A DNA stretch of 64,000 nt from Parasedimentitalea denitrificans (GCF_011813015.1 NZ_QHLQ01000001.1:248001-312000), one strand, 5' to 3'. Shown: positions 17,126-26,560, counted from the first letter of the stretch. The notes: generated by a model not told the origin, from the letters alone. Numbers and translations: made by a program.

Positions 17126-17181
17126 ATTGCTCTCCGGCAAAAGGAATTTTGAGTCATCGTGAAAAACCTGCGATTTTCCTG

Positions 17182-17210
17182 TTGACGCTCCGTTGGTGCG
17201 CTTGTAGTCA
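17182..17210 (+). promoter_or_regulatory. tRNA-Tyr promoter
   Basis: TTGACG at 17182 and TAGTCA at 17205 are separated by 17 bp, upstream of the tRNA. Confidence 0.6.
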
Positions 17211-17244
17211 CGCCCCACATCAGGTGCAACAGCCACCTGATAGT

Positions 17245-17328
17245 GGGCGACAGGCCGCAAGGTGTGGCAGGGGACTGTAACTCCCTCGCGGAGACGCACG
17301 CCTGGTTCGATTCCAGGGTCGCCCACCA
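17245..17328 (+). tRNA. tRNA-Tyr (GTA)
   Basis: The 84-nt gene has the acceptor stem gggcgac/gtcgccc, a GTA anticodon, a long class II variable arm and an encoded CCA. A T-rich run follows at about 17330-17342. Confidence 0.95.
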
Positions 17329-17436
17329 CTTTTCTTTTTTATTGTCAAGTGGAGAGCGCCGCTAGAGCGGTGAAGATCCTTACGCGATAACCTGCCCTCT
17401 CACGGCAGTTCGCAGGTTCAGAAATATCACTATCGC

Positions 17437-18009
17437 TTAGGCTTTATCTGACCATTGCTGAGCAATCGGTGTGGAAATATTCAACATGTCGATGGCGCGT
17501 GCCGCAATTTGGTCAACGATCGCAGTCACCGATTTTGGCTTCAGGTAAAACGCAGGCACAGGTGGCAAGATAATCGCGCCCAGTTCGGTGGCAGCCGTCA
17601 TGTTTCTCAGATGCGCCAGTGTCAGTGGAGCCTCACGGGTCAACAGAATCAACCGCCGCCGCTCTTTCAACTGAACGCCTGCCGCACGGGTCAGTAGGTT
17701 ATCGTCCAGCCCATGGGCAATTGCCGCCAATGAGCGCATCGAACAAGGCGCGACAATCATGCCTGCAACTGGAACCGAACCTGATGCAATACTGGCACCA
17801 ATATCACCAAGCGGGTGAACCCGCGTCGCCAGCTTCTTTAGCGTCTCAAAGGCATCCGACCCGCATTCCTCAGCCAGCGTCCGCTCTGCTGCTGTACTGG
17901 TGACCAAATCAATCCGGACATTCATCTCAGACAACTGACGCGCAACCGACAGGCCCAGCGCCGCACCCGAGGCCCCGGCAACCCCCAGAATCACACGCGG
18001 CGCAGTCAT
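17437..18009 (-). CDS. ubiX: Flavin prenyltransferase
   Basis: UbiX makes prenylated FMN, the cofactor of UbiD. The 190-residue protein has the N-terminal flavin-binding GVAGASGAALGLSVA and the MIVAPCSMRSLAAIAHGL and LILLTREAPL blocks of the family. It overlaps the ubiD stop by 4 bp (ATGA), so the two are translated together. Confidence 0.95.
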   Translation of the reverse strand: MTAPRVILGVAGASGAALGLSVARQLSEMNVRIDLVTSTAAERTLAEECGSDAFETLKKLATRVHPLGDIGASIASGSVPVAGMIVAPCSMRSLAAIAHGLDDNLLTRAAGVQLKERRRLILLTREAPLTLAHLRNMTAATELGAIILPPVPAFYLKPKSVTAIVDQIAARAIDMLNISTPIAQQWSDKA

Positions 18010-19514
18010 GATCCACCACCCGGCATCAGACGTGCCACCAGATCTGCAGCAAACGCAGCATCCTCATCAGATGTCTTCATAACCTCACCCCACTCCCGCG
18101 TTGTTTCACTGTCGACCTTCACCGTGGCATCAATGCCCATCTTGCCTGCCAATCCGGGTTCGGGAGAGGCAAAATCAAGATAATCCATTGGCGTGTTTTC
18201 AACCATCATCACATCCCGCACTGGGTCCATCCGCGTGGCCAGCGCCCAAGCAATATCGTCCCAGTTTCTTGGGTCGATATCCGCGTCCACAACCACAATC
18301 ATCTTGGTATAACTGAACTGCGGCAGCATCCCCCACAGCGCCATCATCACCCGACGCGCCTGCCCCGGATAGCGCTTATTGATGCTGACAACCGCCATCC
18401 GATACGAGCAAGCGGCGGGCGGCAGCCACAGATCATGAACCTCGGGGATCTGCGCACGGATTGTTGGCAGCGCCAGCCGATTGAAAACCTCGCCAATGAT
18501 CGCTGGCTCGTCCGGCGGGCGACCAGTATAAGTAGACAGGTACAGCGGGTCTTGCCGATGCGTCACCGCTGTCACTTCCATCACTGGAAATGGCTCGGCC
18601 CGATTGTAATAGCCGGTGTGATCGCCAAACGGCCCCTCCGGCGCGGTCTCGCTGGGCGACACCCAGCCCTCTAGCACCATCTCGGCATCTGCAGGCACCA
18701 TCAACGGAACCGTCTTGGCCCGTACAAATCGGGGCCGAGCGTTGTTTAACGCCCCGGCAAAGGTCAACTCTGACACCGTTTCAGGCAAAGGCAGCGCCGA
18801 CGACAGCAAGGTCGCCGGATCAGCCCCCAGTACCACGGCCACCGGGGTCCTTTCCCCCTGCTTTGCCCAGCTTTGGTGATGCGCAGCTCCGCCGCGATGG
18901 GGCAGCCACCGCATGATCAATCTGTTATGGTCCAGAACCTGCGCCCGATAGACACCTGCATTGTAACGGCCCACATCTTCGGCCTCAGTCTCAAACGGAC
19001 GGGTGATCACAACCGGCCAGGTGATCAGCGGCCCCACGTCCCCCGGCCAGTGGGTCTGGATCGGCAGCGCGGCCAAATCCACATCGCCCCCTTCCAGCAC
19101 AACACTTTGAACAGGGGCTGATCGTACGATTTTCGGGCGCGTCGCCAGTGCTGCCTTTAGCATCGGCCAGCGCGACAGGGCATCGCGCATCCCATCAGGT
19201 GGCGTCGGCGACCGCAACGCCGCCAGAAATGCGCCAAGATCATCCAAGCCATCCAACGTGACACCTAACCCAGCAGCCACGCGGGCAGTTGTACCAAACA
19301 GGTTGACCACCACAGGCACATCCGACGGTGCACCGCCCTCTAGTACCGGATGATCAAACTGCAGCACCGGCCCCTGCGTTTCCAGAACGTTACGATGAAC
19401 CGCGGTCATCTGGTGAACTACCGATACCGGGTCAGCCACCTTCTGAAACTGCTCCGTCTCGGCGCACCACTCAAGAAAACTGCGAAGGCTGGGGTATGAG
19501 GGCAAACTACGCAT
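18006..19514 (-). CDS. ubiD: UbiD family decarboxylase (4-hydroxy-3-polyprenylbenzoate decarboxylase)
   Basis: UbiD removes the carboxyl group from polyprenyl-hydroxybenzoate in ubiquinone synthesis using prenylated FMN. The 502-residue protein has the family motif EGPFGDHTGYYN (about 300-311) with the acidic and cofactor-binding residues, and a C-terminal PMDYLDFASPEPGLAGKMG segment. It is co-transcribed with ubiX and divergent from ubiTUV. An FNR-type site lies in the shared intergenic region. Confidence 0.93.
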   Translation of the reverse strand: MRSLPSYPSLRSFLEWCAETEQFQKVADPVSVVHQMTAVHRNVLETQGPVLQFDHPVLEGGAPSDVPVVVNLFGTTARVAAGLGVTLDGLDDLGAFLAALRSPTPPDGMRDALSRWPMLKAALATRPKIVRSAPVQSVVLEGGDVDLAALPIQTHWPGDVGPLITWPVVITRPFETEAEDVGRYNAGVYRAQVLDHNRLIMRWLPHRGGAAHHQSWAKQGERTPVAVVLGADPATLLSSALPLPETVSELTFAGALNNARPRFVRAKTVPLMVPADAEMVLEGWVSPSETAPEGPFGDHTGYYNRAEPFPVMEVTAVTHRQDPLYLSTYTGRPPDEPAIIGEVFNRLALPTIRAQIPEVHDLWLPPAACSYRMAVVSINKRYPGQARRVMMALWGMLPQFSYTKMIVVVDADIDPRNWDDIAWALATRMDPVRDVMMVENTPMDYLDFASPEPGLAGKMGIDATVKVDSETTREWGEVMKTSDEDAAFAADLVARLMPGGGS

Positions 19515-19570
19515 TGGGCTGGTCCTGAATGACGTTGTACAGCGCCTACCAGCAAAAATGTTTCAGGGAT

Positions 19571-19584
19571 TTGACTAACATCAA
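19571..19584. promoter_or_regulatory. FNR-type operator between ubiD and ubiT
   Basis: The sequence ttgactaacatcaa fits TTGAT-N4-ATCAA with one change. It lies 60 bp before the ubiT start and 56 bp before the divergent ubiD start. Confidence 0.65.
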
Positions 19585-19644
19585 TTTCACGAAACATCCA
19601 AACCCATAAAAGAACATCAAACACCGAGGCAACAGGAGTCTCAT

Positions 19645-20187
19645 TTGTCCCAAACTCAGGCCACCATCCCGCTGTTTCCGCCCATTCTTGCGCGCGCCCT
19701 AAGGGTGGTGCCATTGCCACCACTGTCTCTTTCGCTGACCGCCTACAGCCGGAAGATCGCAAAAAACCATCCCGGACTGTTTCGTCGCTTGGGCGAGTTT
19801 GACCACACCCCGTTTGTGCTGGACCCAACCGATCTGCCATTTGTGATCTGTCTGGATCCAAATGGAGGCGTGCCGCGTGTGACTGTAGTGCGCGGTAAAG
19901 GCGAAGGCGCAGCCCGCATATCCGGGCCACTTGCAGCCCTGATCGGGCTAGTCCACGGTGCCTATGATGGCGATGCGCTGTTCTTTTCCCGTGATCTGGT
20001 GGTCGAAGGCGACACCGGCGCCGCGCTGGCCCTGCGCAATGCCGTCGATGACGCAGAGCTGGATCTGGCGCAGGAAATCGCCTCGATCACCGGCCCGCTT
20101 GCACGTCCATTGCATCACATAATCGAATTCACCCAGCGGCGCACCGGCGTTTGCCTGACACGACCAGACGAGGCCGAAGCATGGTAA
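19645..20187 (+). CDS. ubiT: Ubiquinone anaerobic biosynthesis accessory factor UbiT (SCP2 lipid-binding)
   Basis: UbiT is an SCP2-domain lipid-binding protein required with UbiU and UbiV for oxygen-independent ubiquinone synthesis. The 180-residue protein has an N-terminal helix and an SCP2 fold with SGPLAALIGLVHGAYDGDALFFSRDLVVEGDT-type segments (about 90-120). The start is TTG, supported by a strong Shine-Dalgarno (aggag) 8 bp upstream. It leads a five-gene overlapping operon behind an FNR-type site. Confidence 0.9.
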   Translation: MSQTQATIPLFPPILARALRVVPLPPLSLSLTAYSRKIAKNHPGLFRRLGEFDHTPFVLDPTDLPFVICLDPNGGVPRVTVVRGKGEGAARISGPLAALIGLVHGAYDGDALFFSRDLVVEGDTGAALALRNAVDDAELDLAQEIASITGPLARPLHHIIEFTQRRTGVCLTRPDEAEAW

Positions 20188-21164
20188 TGGAAATCGTTTG
20201 CCCAGCGGGCACACCGGCGTCTCTGCGCGCCGCCGTAAAGGCTGGTGCCCATACGATCTATTGTGGCTTCAACGATGAAACAAACGCCCGCAACTTTCCC
20301 GGTCTGAATTTTGACCGCACCGAAATGCGTGAAGGCATCGCCTTTGCCCATTCACACGTCTCCAAAGTCCTGATTGCGATTAACACGTTCCCCCGCGCCG
20401 GAGATGAGGGTGTATGGCACCGCGCCGTAGCAGATGCCGAATCCTGTGGTGCAGATGCGGTGATTTTGGCCGATCCGGGCCTGCTGGACTATGCGGCTTG
20501 CAACCATCCTCACCTGCGCCGCCACCTGTCAGTTCAGGCAGCAGCCGCCAATGCCGATATCATCAACTATTATGCTAAGGTCTTTGACGTGAAACGCGTG
20601 GTGCTGCCGCGGGTTCTGTCAGTCCCCGAAATCTCCGCGATCAATGCCGAAACCGAAGTCGAGACAGAGGTCTTTGTCTTTGGCGGTCTTTGCGTCATGG
20701 CCGAGGGGCGTTGTTCACTATCGTCTTATGCCACCGGACTATCCCCCAATATGAACGGCGTCTGTTCACCCGCCAGCCATGTGGAATACCACGAGGACAA
20801 CGGCGCGCTGGATGCCCGCTTGGGCGGCTACACCATCCACCGCGTCGGCCAGAACGAACCCGCCCCCTATCCAACCCTGTGCAAGGGCTGCTTTGGTGCC
20901 AAGGATACAACTGGGCACCTGTTTGAGGATCCGGTTAGTCTGAATGCAGAACAGTTGATCCCTCAGCTACAAAAAGCCGGCGTCACGGCGCTCAAGATCG
21001 AGGGTCGCCAGCGGTCCCGTTCTTATGTGGCGCAGGTCGTACGCAACTTTCGCGCCGCTGTGGATGCGCTAGAGGCTGGCCAGCCGATGCCCGAGGGCAT
21101 GCTAGCGCGCCTGTCCGAGGGCCAAGCCATGACAACCGGCGCTTATAAGAAAACGTGGAGATAA
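20181..21164 (+). CDS. ubiU: Ubiquinone anaerobic hydroxylation protein UbiU
   Basis: UbiU, a U32-peptidase-like [4Fe-4S] protein, works with UbiV to hydroxylate ubiquinone precursors without oxygen, using prephenate in E. coli. The protein begins with EIVCPAGTPASLRAAVKAGA and has VFVFGGLCVMAEGRCSLSSY, GVCSPASH and TLCKGC blocks supplying the cluster cysteines. Two in-frame ATGs (20181 and 20187) are possible; both overlap the ubiT end. Confidence 0.95.
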   Translation: MVMEIVCPAGTPASLRAAVKAGAHTIYCGFNDETNARNFPGLNFDRTEMREGIAFAHSHVSKVLIAINTFPRAGDEGVWHRAVADAESCGADAVILADPGLLDYAACNHPHLRRHLSVQAAAANADIINYYAKVFDVKRVVLPRVLSVPEISAINAETEVETEVFVFGGLCVMAEGRCSLSSYATGLSPNMNGVCSPASHVEYHEDNGALDARLGGYTIHRVGQNEPAPYPTLCKGCFGAKDTTGHLFEDPVSLNAEQLIPQLQKAGVTALKIEGRQRSRSYVAQVVRNFRAAVDALEAGQPMPEGMLARLSEGQAMTTGAYKKTWR

Positions 21165-21168
21165 CCGG

Positions 21169-22086
21169 ATGGACCTGACAGTTGGACCAAACCAGTTCTT
21201 TTGGTCAGCCGATCGCTGGACCGAGTTCTATGACGATTTGGCCGCATTACCAGTTGATCGTGTTGTGCTGGGTGAATTGGTTTGTTCCAAACGCCTGCCG
21301 TTCTTTCAAGACCGCATACCCGATGCCATTTCTACCCTGATCGACGCAGGAAAAGAGGTTGCCCTGACCAGTCTGGCGCTGGTGACGCTGAAACGCGAAC
21401 GCAATCAAACTGCCGCTCTGGCTGAAATGGGCGTCGAGATTGAAATCAACGACCTAACCGGCCTGCCGCACCTGCCTGATGGTGCCAATTTTTCCGTTGG
21501 CCCGCTGGTCAATGTCTATAACGAGGGCACCCTTGCATGGCTGGCATCCAAGGGAGCGACCCGCATTTGCCTGCCGCCGGAACTGCCTCTTGCCTCGGTG
21601 GAAACCCTTGCCAAGGCCGGAGCGGATCATGGCGTCGCGATTGAGGTCTGGGGCCACGGCCGCCTGCCGCTGGCAATCTCAGGTCGCTGCTATCACGCAC
21701 GCCTGCACAAGCGCACCAAGGACAACTGCCAATTTGCCTGCGAAGACGATCCAGACGGTCTGGATGTCCGCACCATGGAGGACCAACCCTTTCTAACCAT
21801 GAACGGCGTGCAAACCCTGTCCGACACTTACGCCAGCGCGGCCCATCAAATCGACGCCCTGACCCAGGCGGGAGTTTCATCGCTGCGCCTATCCCCACAG
21901 TCCAAGGGGTTCACGCAGCTATGTGACCAATACCGGCAATTGCTGGATGGTAAGATCAGCGGCGCGGATGTCGCAGATGCGATCTGCAGCATCGACAAAA
22001 ACATCCGCTTGTCCGACGGTTTCCTGACCGGTGATCGGGGCGTGGACTGGTCCGGGAAACAACCGCCTGCCTACCAAGGGTCATGA
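21169..22086 (+). CDS. ubiV: Ubiquinone anaerobic hydroxylation protein UbiV
   Basis: UbiV is the partner of UbiU. The 305-residue protein has ELVCSKR near residue 37 and the C-terminal cysteine set in GRCYHARLHKRTKDNCQFAC (about 180-200) that binds its [4Fe-4S] cluster. It starts 4 bp after ubiU and overlaps nnrS by 4 bp (ATGA). Confidence 0.95.
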   Translation: MDLTVGPNQFFWSADRWTEFYDDLAALPVDRVVLGELVCSKRLPFFQDRIPDAISTLIDAGKEVALTSLALVTLKRERNQTAALAEMGVEIEINDLTGLPHLPDGANFSVGPLVNVYNEGTLAWLASKGATRICLPPELPLASVETLAKAGADHGVAIEVWGHGRLPLAISGRCYHARLHKRTKDNCQFACEDDPDGLDVRTMEDQPFLTMNGVQTLSDTYASAAHQIDALTQAGVSSLRLSPQSKGFTQLCDQYRQLLDGKISGADVADAICSIDKNIRLSDGFLTGDRGVDWSGKQPPAYQGS

Positions 22087-23336
22087 CACTCGCGCCGGAA
22101 CAGCCACGGTCCTTCTCCCATTTCTGGGAGGCCCCGCACCGACCGCTGTTTCTGGCCTCTTTCCTCTGCGCCTTTGCCACCGTGGCCTGGTGGCCATTGG
22201 GGGTAGAAATTGGTCTGCCCCCGCCGGGGTTTGAACCCGTCGTTATGTGGCATGCGCACGAGCTGATTTTTGGCTTTGCCGGGGCTGCCGTCGGGGGCTA
22301 CCTGCTAACAGCCCTGCCCAGCTGGACCGGTTTACCCTTGGTTCAGGGAACCCCGCTTAAAGCCCTGTTATTTCTCTGGCTTCTTTCCCGACTAACAACC
22401 GCCTTGGCCGACCATATCCCAGCTACCCTACTGCTGGTCCTGAATGCGGGTTATCCCCTATGCCTTGCCACGATCATCTTCCGCCAAACTCTGTCCTGCC
22501 GACTTTACGGCAAGGCCGGGTTTGGTCTGACCGTCCTGTGCCTAGGCACCGCTGATGCCCTGTTTATGGCCACTGCCCTAACTGGAAACCCGGATGTCAG
22601 CCTGACCATCGCACGCGTCGTTCTGTTTGGCTTTGCCCTGCTGATAACCTTCATCGGCGGCAGGGCTATTCCGGCCTTTACCAACAACTGGCTGGACCGC
22701 ACCAATCGACAAGATCTTAGGATCAAGTCCCCTTGGCTGCCCCGCCTTATCGCGCAGGGGGCACTGGCCTTGGCCATCATTGCGATGCTGGCCGGGCTGG
22801 CTGACGCTGCCAATGCTGCGTTGATCTGCGCTGCCATCACCATCCTGTGGATGATGCGCCGATGGAGAACAGCAACAGCCCTGACCAACCCACTGCTGGC
22901 CGCCCAGCATCTGGGTTTTCTCTGGCTTCCGCTAGGGTTGGCCCTGACTGGCACCCTGGCGTTTGCACCACAGACCTACCCAACAGGTGATGCCCTTCAC
23001 GCCCTGACAATCGGCGCAATGTCTGGCCTGATCATGGCCATCGCGGGCCGCGCCGCCTGCCATCGCATCAGTGGTGACATGCGCGCCAACACTGGCTTCA
23101 TACTGGGTGCGCTACTGATCTGGGTCACCACTTGGGTTCGGCTGTCAGCACCCATTCTTGATCAACATACACCCACAATCCTATTGGCAGCGGCTGGATT
23201 ATGGTGCCTTGCTTGGGCCACCTTCATCGCAGGCTTCCGCCCTGCCCTGACCGGGCCTGTCGTGCGACCGATCCTAAGCGGCAAAAAGCACCAAACCGCC
23301 ACCGCCATCCCCCTTCAGACAGGAAAGAGAACCTGA
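22083..23336 (+). CDS. nnrS: NnrS family membrane protein
   Basis: NnrS is a multi-pass, heme- and copper-containing membrane protein linked to nitric oxide stress and denitrification. The 417-residue protein has about twelve hydrophobic segments and family features including VVMWHAHELIFGFAGAAVGG near residue 55, GGRAIPAFTNNWL near 195 and HALTIGAMSGLIMA near 305. It is coupled by overlap to ubiV and the DUF2478 gene, which places NO tolerance with anaerobic quinone synthesis. Confidence 0.93.
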   Translation: MTLAPEQPRSFSHFWEAPHRPLFLASFLCAFATVAWWPLGVEIGLPPPGFEPVVMWHAHELIFGFAGAAVGGYLLTALPSWTGLPLVQGTPLKALLFLWLLSRLTTALADHIPATLLLVLNAGYPLCLATIIFRQTLSCRLYGKAGFGLTVLCLGTADALFMATALTGNPDVSLTIARVVLFGFALLITFIGGRAIPAFTNNWLDRTNRQDLRIKSPWLPRLIAQGALALAIIAMLAGLADAANAALICAAITILWMMRRWRTATALTNPLLAAQHLGFLWLPLGLALTGTLAFAPQTYPTGDALHALTIGAMSGLIMAIAGRAACHRISGDMRANTGFILGALLIWVTTWVRLSAPILDQHTPTILLAAAGLWCLAWATFIAGFRPALTGPVVRPILSGKKHQTATAIPLQTGKRT

Positions 23337-23848
23337 TGCACATCGCATATGTCACATCGCAGAAACGGGGCGAGACAGATCGCCTGCTGTCCGAAATCGC
23401 AGACCAACTGCAAGCACAGGGCAAATCGCTGGCCGGGATTGTCAAAGTCCAGTCTTACGAAAGCCAATTTGAAAACGGTTGCGACATGAAGGTCCGGGTG
23501 CTGCCCGAAGGCCCCGTAATCAAGATCACGCAGAACCTTGGCGCTGGGTCAGATGCCTGTCGGTTGGACCCCACCGCAATCACCGAAGCCGTAACGCGGG
23601 TCGAAGCCGGATCCATGGAGCAGTCAGACCTGTTCATGCTCAACAAGTTCGGACCAGAGGAGGCCGCCGGGCGAGGGTTTTGCAATGTTATCGGCGCGGC
23701 GCTGGACGACGACGTACCGGTTTTGGTTGGCGTGGGTGCGGCGAGCGTTGACGCATTCAAAGGGTTTGCGGGCGGCCTGGCCGTGGCGCTGACAGACGAC
23801 AAACAGTCCATTCTTGACTGGGTCCATTCTGCACTGCCCAAAGCCTAG
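23336..23848 (+). CDS. DUF2478 protein, paralogue 1
   Basis: The 170-residue protein belongs to DUF2478, whose function is unknown. It begins MHIAYVTSQKRGETDRLLSE and has CDMKVRVLPEG, CRLDPTAITEAV and FMLNKFGPEEAAGRGF blocks. The start overlaps the nnrS stop (TGATG). A clear paralogue lies at 35421-35951 next to nap and nnrU, sharing RVLP.G, CRLDP, NKFG and GRG..VIG. Both copies adjoin NO or nitrate genes, which suggests a role tied to that metabolism. Confidence 0.88.
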   Translation: MHIAYVTSQKRGETDRLLSEIADQLQAQGKSLAGIVKVQSYESQFENGCDMKVRVLPEGPVIKITQNLGAGSDACRLDPTAITEAVTRVEAGSMEQSDLFMLNKFGPEEAAGRGFCNVIGAALDDDVPVLVGVGAASVDAFKGFAGGLAVALTDDKQSILDWVHSALPKA

Positions 23849-23856
23849 ACCAAGGG

Positions 23857-23890
23857 ACCGGCGGTAAGACCACATTGGGCCCACCGCCGG
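23857..23890. terminator. Hairpin between convergent genes
   Basis: An 8-bp stem (ccggcggt/accgccgg) with a 17-nt loop lies between the DUF2478 and alkB-like stop codons. No strong T-run is present. Confidence 0.45.
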
Positions 23891-23907
23891 ATAGACCAGC
23901 GATTTCT

Positions 23908-25059
23908 TTACCCGGCACCTTTAGGCGGCGGCAGGCTTCCGTCCTTATAGGCTGTCCAGTCGGTGATCTCGGGGTAGAACTGCTTGCGCCACGCCCGCAC
24001 ACGCGGGTTAAACATCCGGCGCCACAGCGGTGGAAACATCGCCAGCGCCGTCATTGGTGGGTACCCAGTCGGTAGCATCGGCACCTCTGTTTCATCATAG
24101 ACTTGCAACAGCGGAAACCGCCGCATCGGATGCAAGTGATGATCCGCATGACGTTGCAGATTGATCAGCAGCAGTCCCGACACCCGATGGGCTGAATCCC
24201 AGGAATGGTGCGCCTTTACTGGCTCATACTTACCATCCCCCAGATGTTTGCGGGTCAGCCCATAGTGCTCGACATAGTTGGTCAGCTCTAGCTGCCAGAT
24301 CGCGACAAAGGCCTGAAAGGCAAACAGCCCCACACCCACCCAGCCACCAATGGCAAAGGCAACACCAAGGAACACCAGCTGAAGCACCAGATACTTCCAA
24401 ATCGGGTTGGACAGATGCCAGGGCGACCGCTTACGCCGGGCCAGCATCGCCTTCTCCGCGCGCCAAGCCGAACCAAATCCGGTCAGCAAGACGCGGGCAA
24501 ACGCCCGGTGGAACCCTTCATTATACCGCGCCGTCACCGTGTCGCGCGGGGTTCCAACATAGGGGTGATGCACCAGCATATGCTCGGTCCGAAAATGCCC
24601 ATACAGCACCAGCGCCATCAACAGATCCCCCAATCCGCGCTCAACCCGGTTGGGTTTGTGGAACAGCTCATGTGCATAGACAATACCCACAGTCCCGGTG
24701 GTGACACCGATCCCGAACATGATCCCCAAGGTTTCCAGCGATGAATACTGCCCGACATATGTCAGGTAATACAACGTGCCAAATACCAGCATCAGCTGCA
24801 CAGGAAACCAGATCCAAGTTAGCAGTCGGAACCAAAACAGCTCGGCATCAGGCGTGTCCGGGTCCGGGTTTCGCAAGTCCTTGCCCAGGATTACATCCAG
24901 CAAAGGCATCAACACCCAGCCATAGAATGGGATCAGCAGGACCACCCAGCCACCATACAGCACCGCTAGGGCCACCAGCGGTACAAAACTCAATGTCATC
25001 CAGTAAGGCCAGGCGCTTAACCCGGTCTTATTGGTGGGTGATTCAGTTGCCAGGGTCAT
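23908..25059 (-). CDS. alkB: AlkB-like alkane 1-monooxygenase / membrane fatty acid hydroxylase
   Basis: The 383-residue integral membrane diiron enzyme has the histidine boxes HELFHK, EHMLVHH and LQRHADHH plus NYVEHYGL, in the order and spacing of alkane 1-monooxygenases. It would hydroxylate the terminal carbon of an alkane or alkyl chain using oxygen and reduced rubredoxin. No rubredoxin gene is in the window. It overlaps the upstream P450 gene by 4 bp, so both oxygenases are translated together. The substrate is unknown. Confidence 0.87.
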   Translation of the reverse strand: MTLATESPTNKTGLSAWPYWMTLSFVPLVALAVLYGGWVVLLIPFYGWVLMPLLDVILGKDLRNPDPDTPDAELFWFRLLTWIWFPVQLMLVFGTLYYLTYVGQYSSLETLGIMFGIGVTTGTVGIVYAHELFHKPNRVERGLGDLLMALVLYGHFRTEHMLVHHPYVGTPRDTVTARYNEGFHRAFARVLLTGFGSAWRAEKAMLARRKRSPWHLSNPIWKYLVLQLVFLGVAFAIGGWVGVGLFAFQAFVAIWQLELTNYVEHYGLTRKHLGDGKYEPVKAHHSWDSAHRVSGLLLINLQRHADHHLHPMRRFPLLQVYDETEVPMLPTGYPPMTALAMFPPLWRRMFNPRVRAWRKQFYPEITDWTAYKDGSLPPPKGAG

Positions 25060-26477
25060 TTCCCGGTCTCCTTGTTTAAGTGATCATCCCGCGGCGTCAG
25101 ACGCAGGCGAATACCATCGGCCGCACGCACGGTCAGTTGCGCGACGGGAACGGGTGTGTCCCCCTCGACCAGCTCAAATCGGTAGGCCCGCACCAGCATC
25201 GACAACAGCAACGGCCCCTCGACCATGGCAAACCCCGACCCCGGACACACCCGAGGCCCCGCCGAGAACGGAATATAAGCGGACCGCAGACATTCCTTTC
25301 CGTTGGGCGTATCAAACCGCCCCGGATCAAATTCATCCGGCCTGTCCCATAGCCGTTCATGGCGATGCAGGTGCCAGGGACTCAGGATCACTTGCGAACC
25401 GGGCTTGACCCTGCGCGCCCGAAACTGCTCTGGGCAGCTCGCCTCGCGGACATACATCGGGACCGGTGGATACAGCCGCATGGATTCGCGAAACACGGAC
25501 CGCGCGTGGCGCAGCTTTGACACGGTTGAGAAATAGATCTTCTCAGGCTCCATCTCGCTCAACGCCTCTTGCGCCACCTTGTCCTGCCAGTCCGGATAGC
25601 GGGCCAACAGGTACAACGACCAGGCCAACGCCGCCGCCGAGGTCTCGTGACCGGCCAGAAAGAAAATGGCGACCTGATCAATCATCTCTTCGGTTTCAAA
25701 CAGCTCACCCGTTTCCGGATCAGGAGTTGTCATGATCTTGGTCGACAGATCATCCGGGGCTGTTCCATCTGCAATCTCTTTGGCTCGCTGCTGGGTCAAT
25801 TGCCCGATCAAGCCCCGAATGGTGCGTGCCGTATCACGGGTTTTGCGGGAATGCAGCCGTGGCAACCACTTTGGATAAGGCAAAACTGCCGTGATATTGG
25901 CAACCGGCTGCGCCGCCTGATGTTGGCGGAACGCCTCAAAGGCCGCAGTTGCGATTTCATGCTCGATTGGCACTGAAAACAAGGTGCGAAAAATCACGTC
26001 CATCGCCACATGGCTGGTCTGTTCTTCAATCTCAACCGGAGATCCATCCGCCAGAGGCCTAAGGCGCTCGACCGCCGCAACGCCACTGTCCCACATCGCC
26101 GGAAACACCGTGCGCAACCGCCCACCCTCGAATGCCGGATCGATAATACGCCGCTGCCGCGCCCATGTTTCCCCGTTTGAGATAAACACGCTCTCACCCA
26201 ATAGCGGCTTCAACCCCACCCGGATCCGTTCTGATTTTGGAAAATCATGCGACCGCTGTTTTAGAACCAGATCTACCAGTTCAGGGTCGTTACACAGGTA
26301 AGACCGAAAGAAAGGTGTCCGCATTTCAGCCATCCACGCGCGATACAGATGCCCGGGCTGTGCCGACAGAATATCCTTTTTGAATTGCCTGAAATAGCCC
26401 CACAGGGAAACACGCCCCGTCCTCGCCTTGGGCTTGGGTGGCAGGTCAATATCGGGTTCAAATTTGCCGTCCAGCAA
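25056..26477 (-). CDS. Cytochrome P450
   Basis: The 473-residue cytochrome P450 has the I-helix FFLAGHETSAAALAW (about 270-285), the ExxR helix (ESMRLYPPVPMYVREA) and the heme-binding FSAGPRVCPGSGFA (cysteine near 417). It probably oxidises a lipid-like or terpenoid substrate. It is first in an operon with the AlkB-like gene, so the two may act on the same chain. Its promoter region is shared with a divergent Crp/Fnr regulator. Confidence 0.92.
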   Translation of the reverse strand: MLDGKFEPDIDLPPKPKARTGRVSLWGYFRQFKKDILSAQPGHLYRAWMAEMRTPFFRSYLCNDPELVDLVLKQRSHDFPKSERIRVGLKPLLGESVFISNGETWARQRRIIDPAFEGGRLRTVFPAMWDSGVAAVERLRPLADGSPVEIEEQTSHVAMDVIFRTLFSVPIEHEIATAAFEAFRQHQAAQPVANITAVLPYPKWLPRLHSRKTRDTARTIRGLIGQLTQQRAKEIADGTAPDDLSTKIMTTPDPETGELFETEEMIDQVAIFFLAGHETSAAALAWSLYLLARYPDWQDKVAQEALSEMEPEKIYFSTVSKLRHARSVFRESMRLYPPVPMYVREASCPEQFRARRVKPGSQVILSPWHLHRHERLWDRPDEFDPGRFDTPNGKECLRSAYIPFSAGPRVCPGSGFAMVEGPLLLSMLVRAYRFELVEGDTPVPVAQLTVRAADGIRLRLTPRDDHLNKETGK

Positions 26478-26544
26478 CAGGGGCCTCCATCACATTGGGC
26501 TGATCTATCGTCGCGCGATAGTTTCAATGGCAAAGAATTTTGTA

Positions 26545-26560
26545 ATTGACCGGCGTCAAT
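26545..26560. promoter_or_regulatory. FNR/Dnr-like operator between P450 and Crp/Fnr genes
   Basis: ttgac-cggc-gtcaa is a perfect inverted repeat of the Crp/Fnr half-site TTGAC with a 4-bp spacer. It lies 69 bp before the P450 start and 127 bp before the regulator start. Confidence 0.65.
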
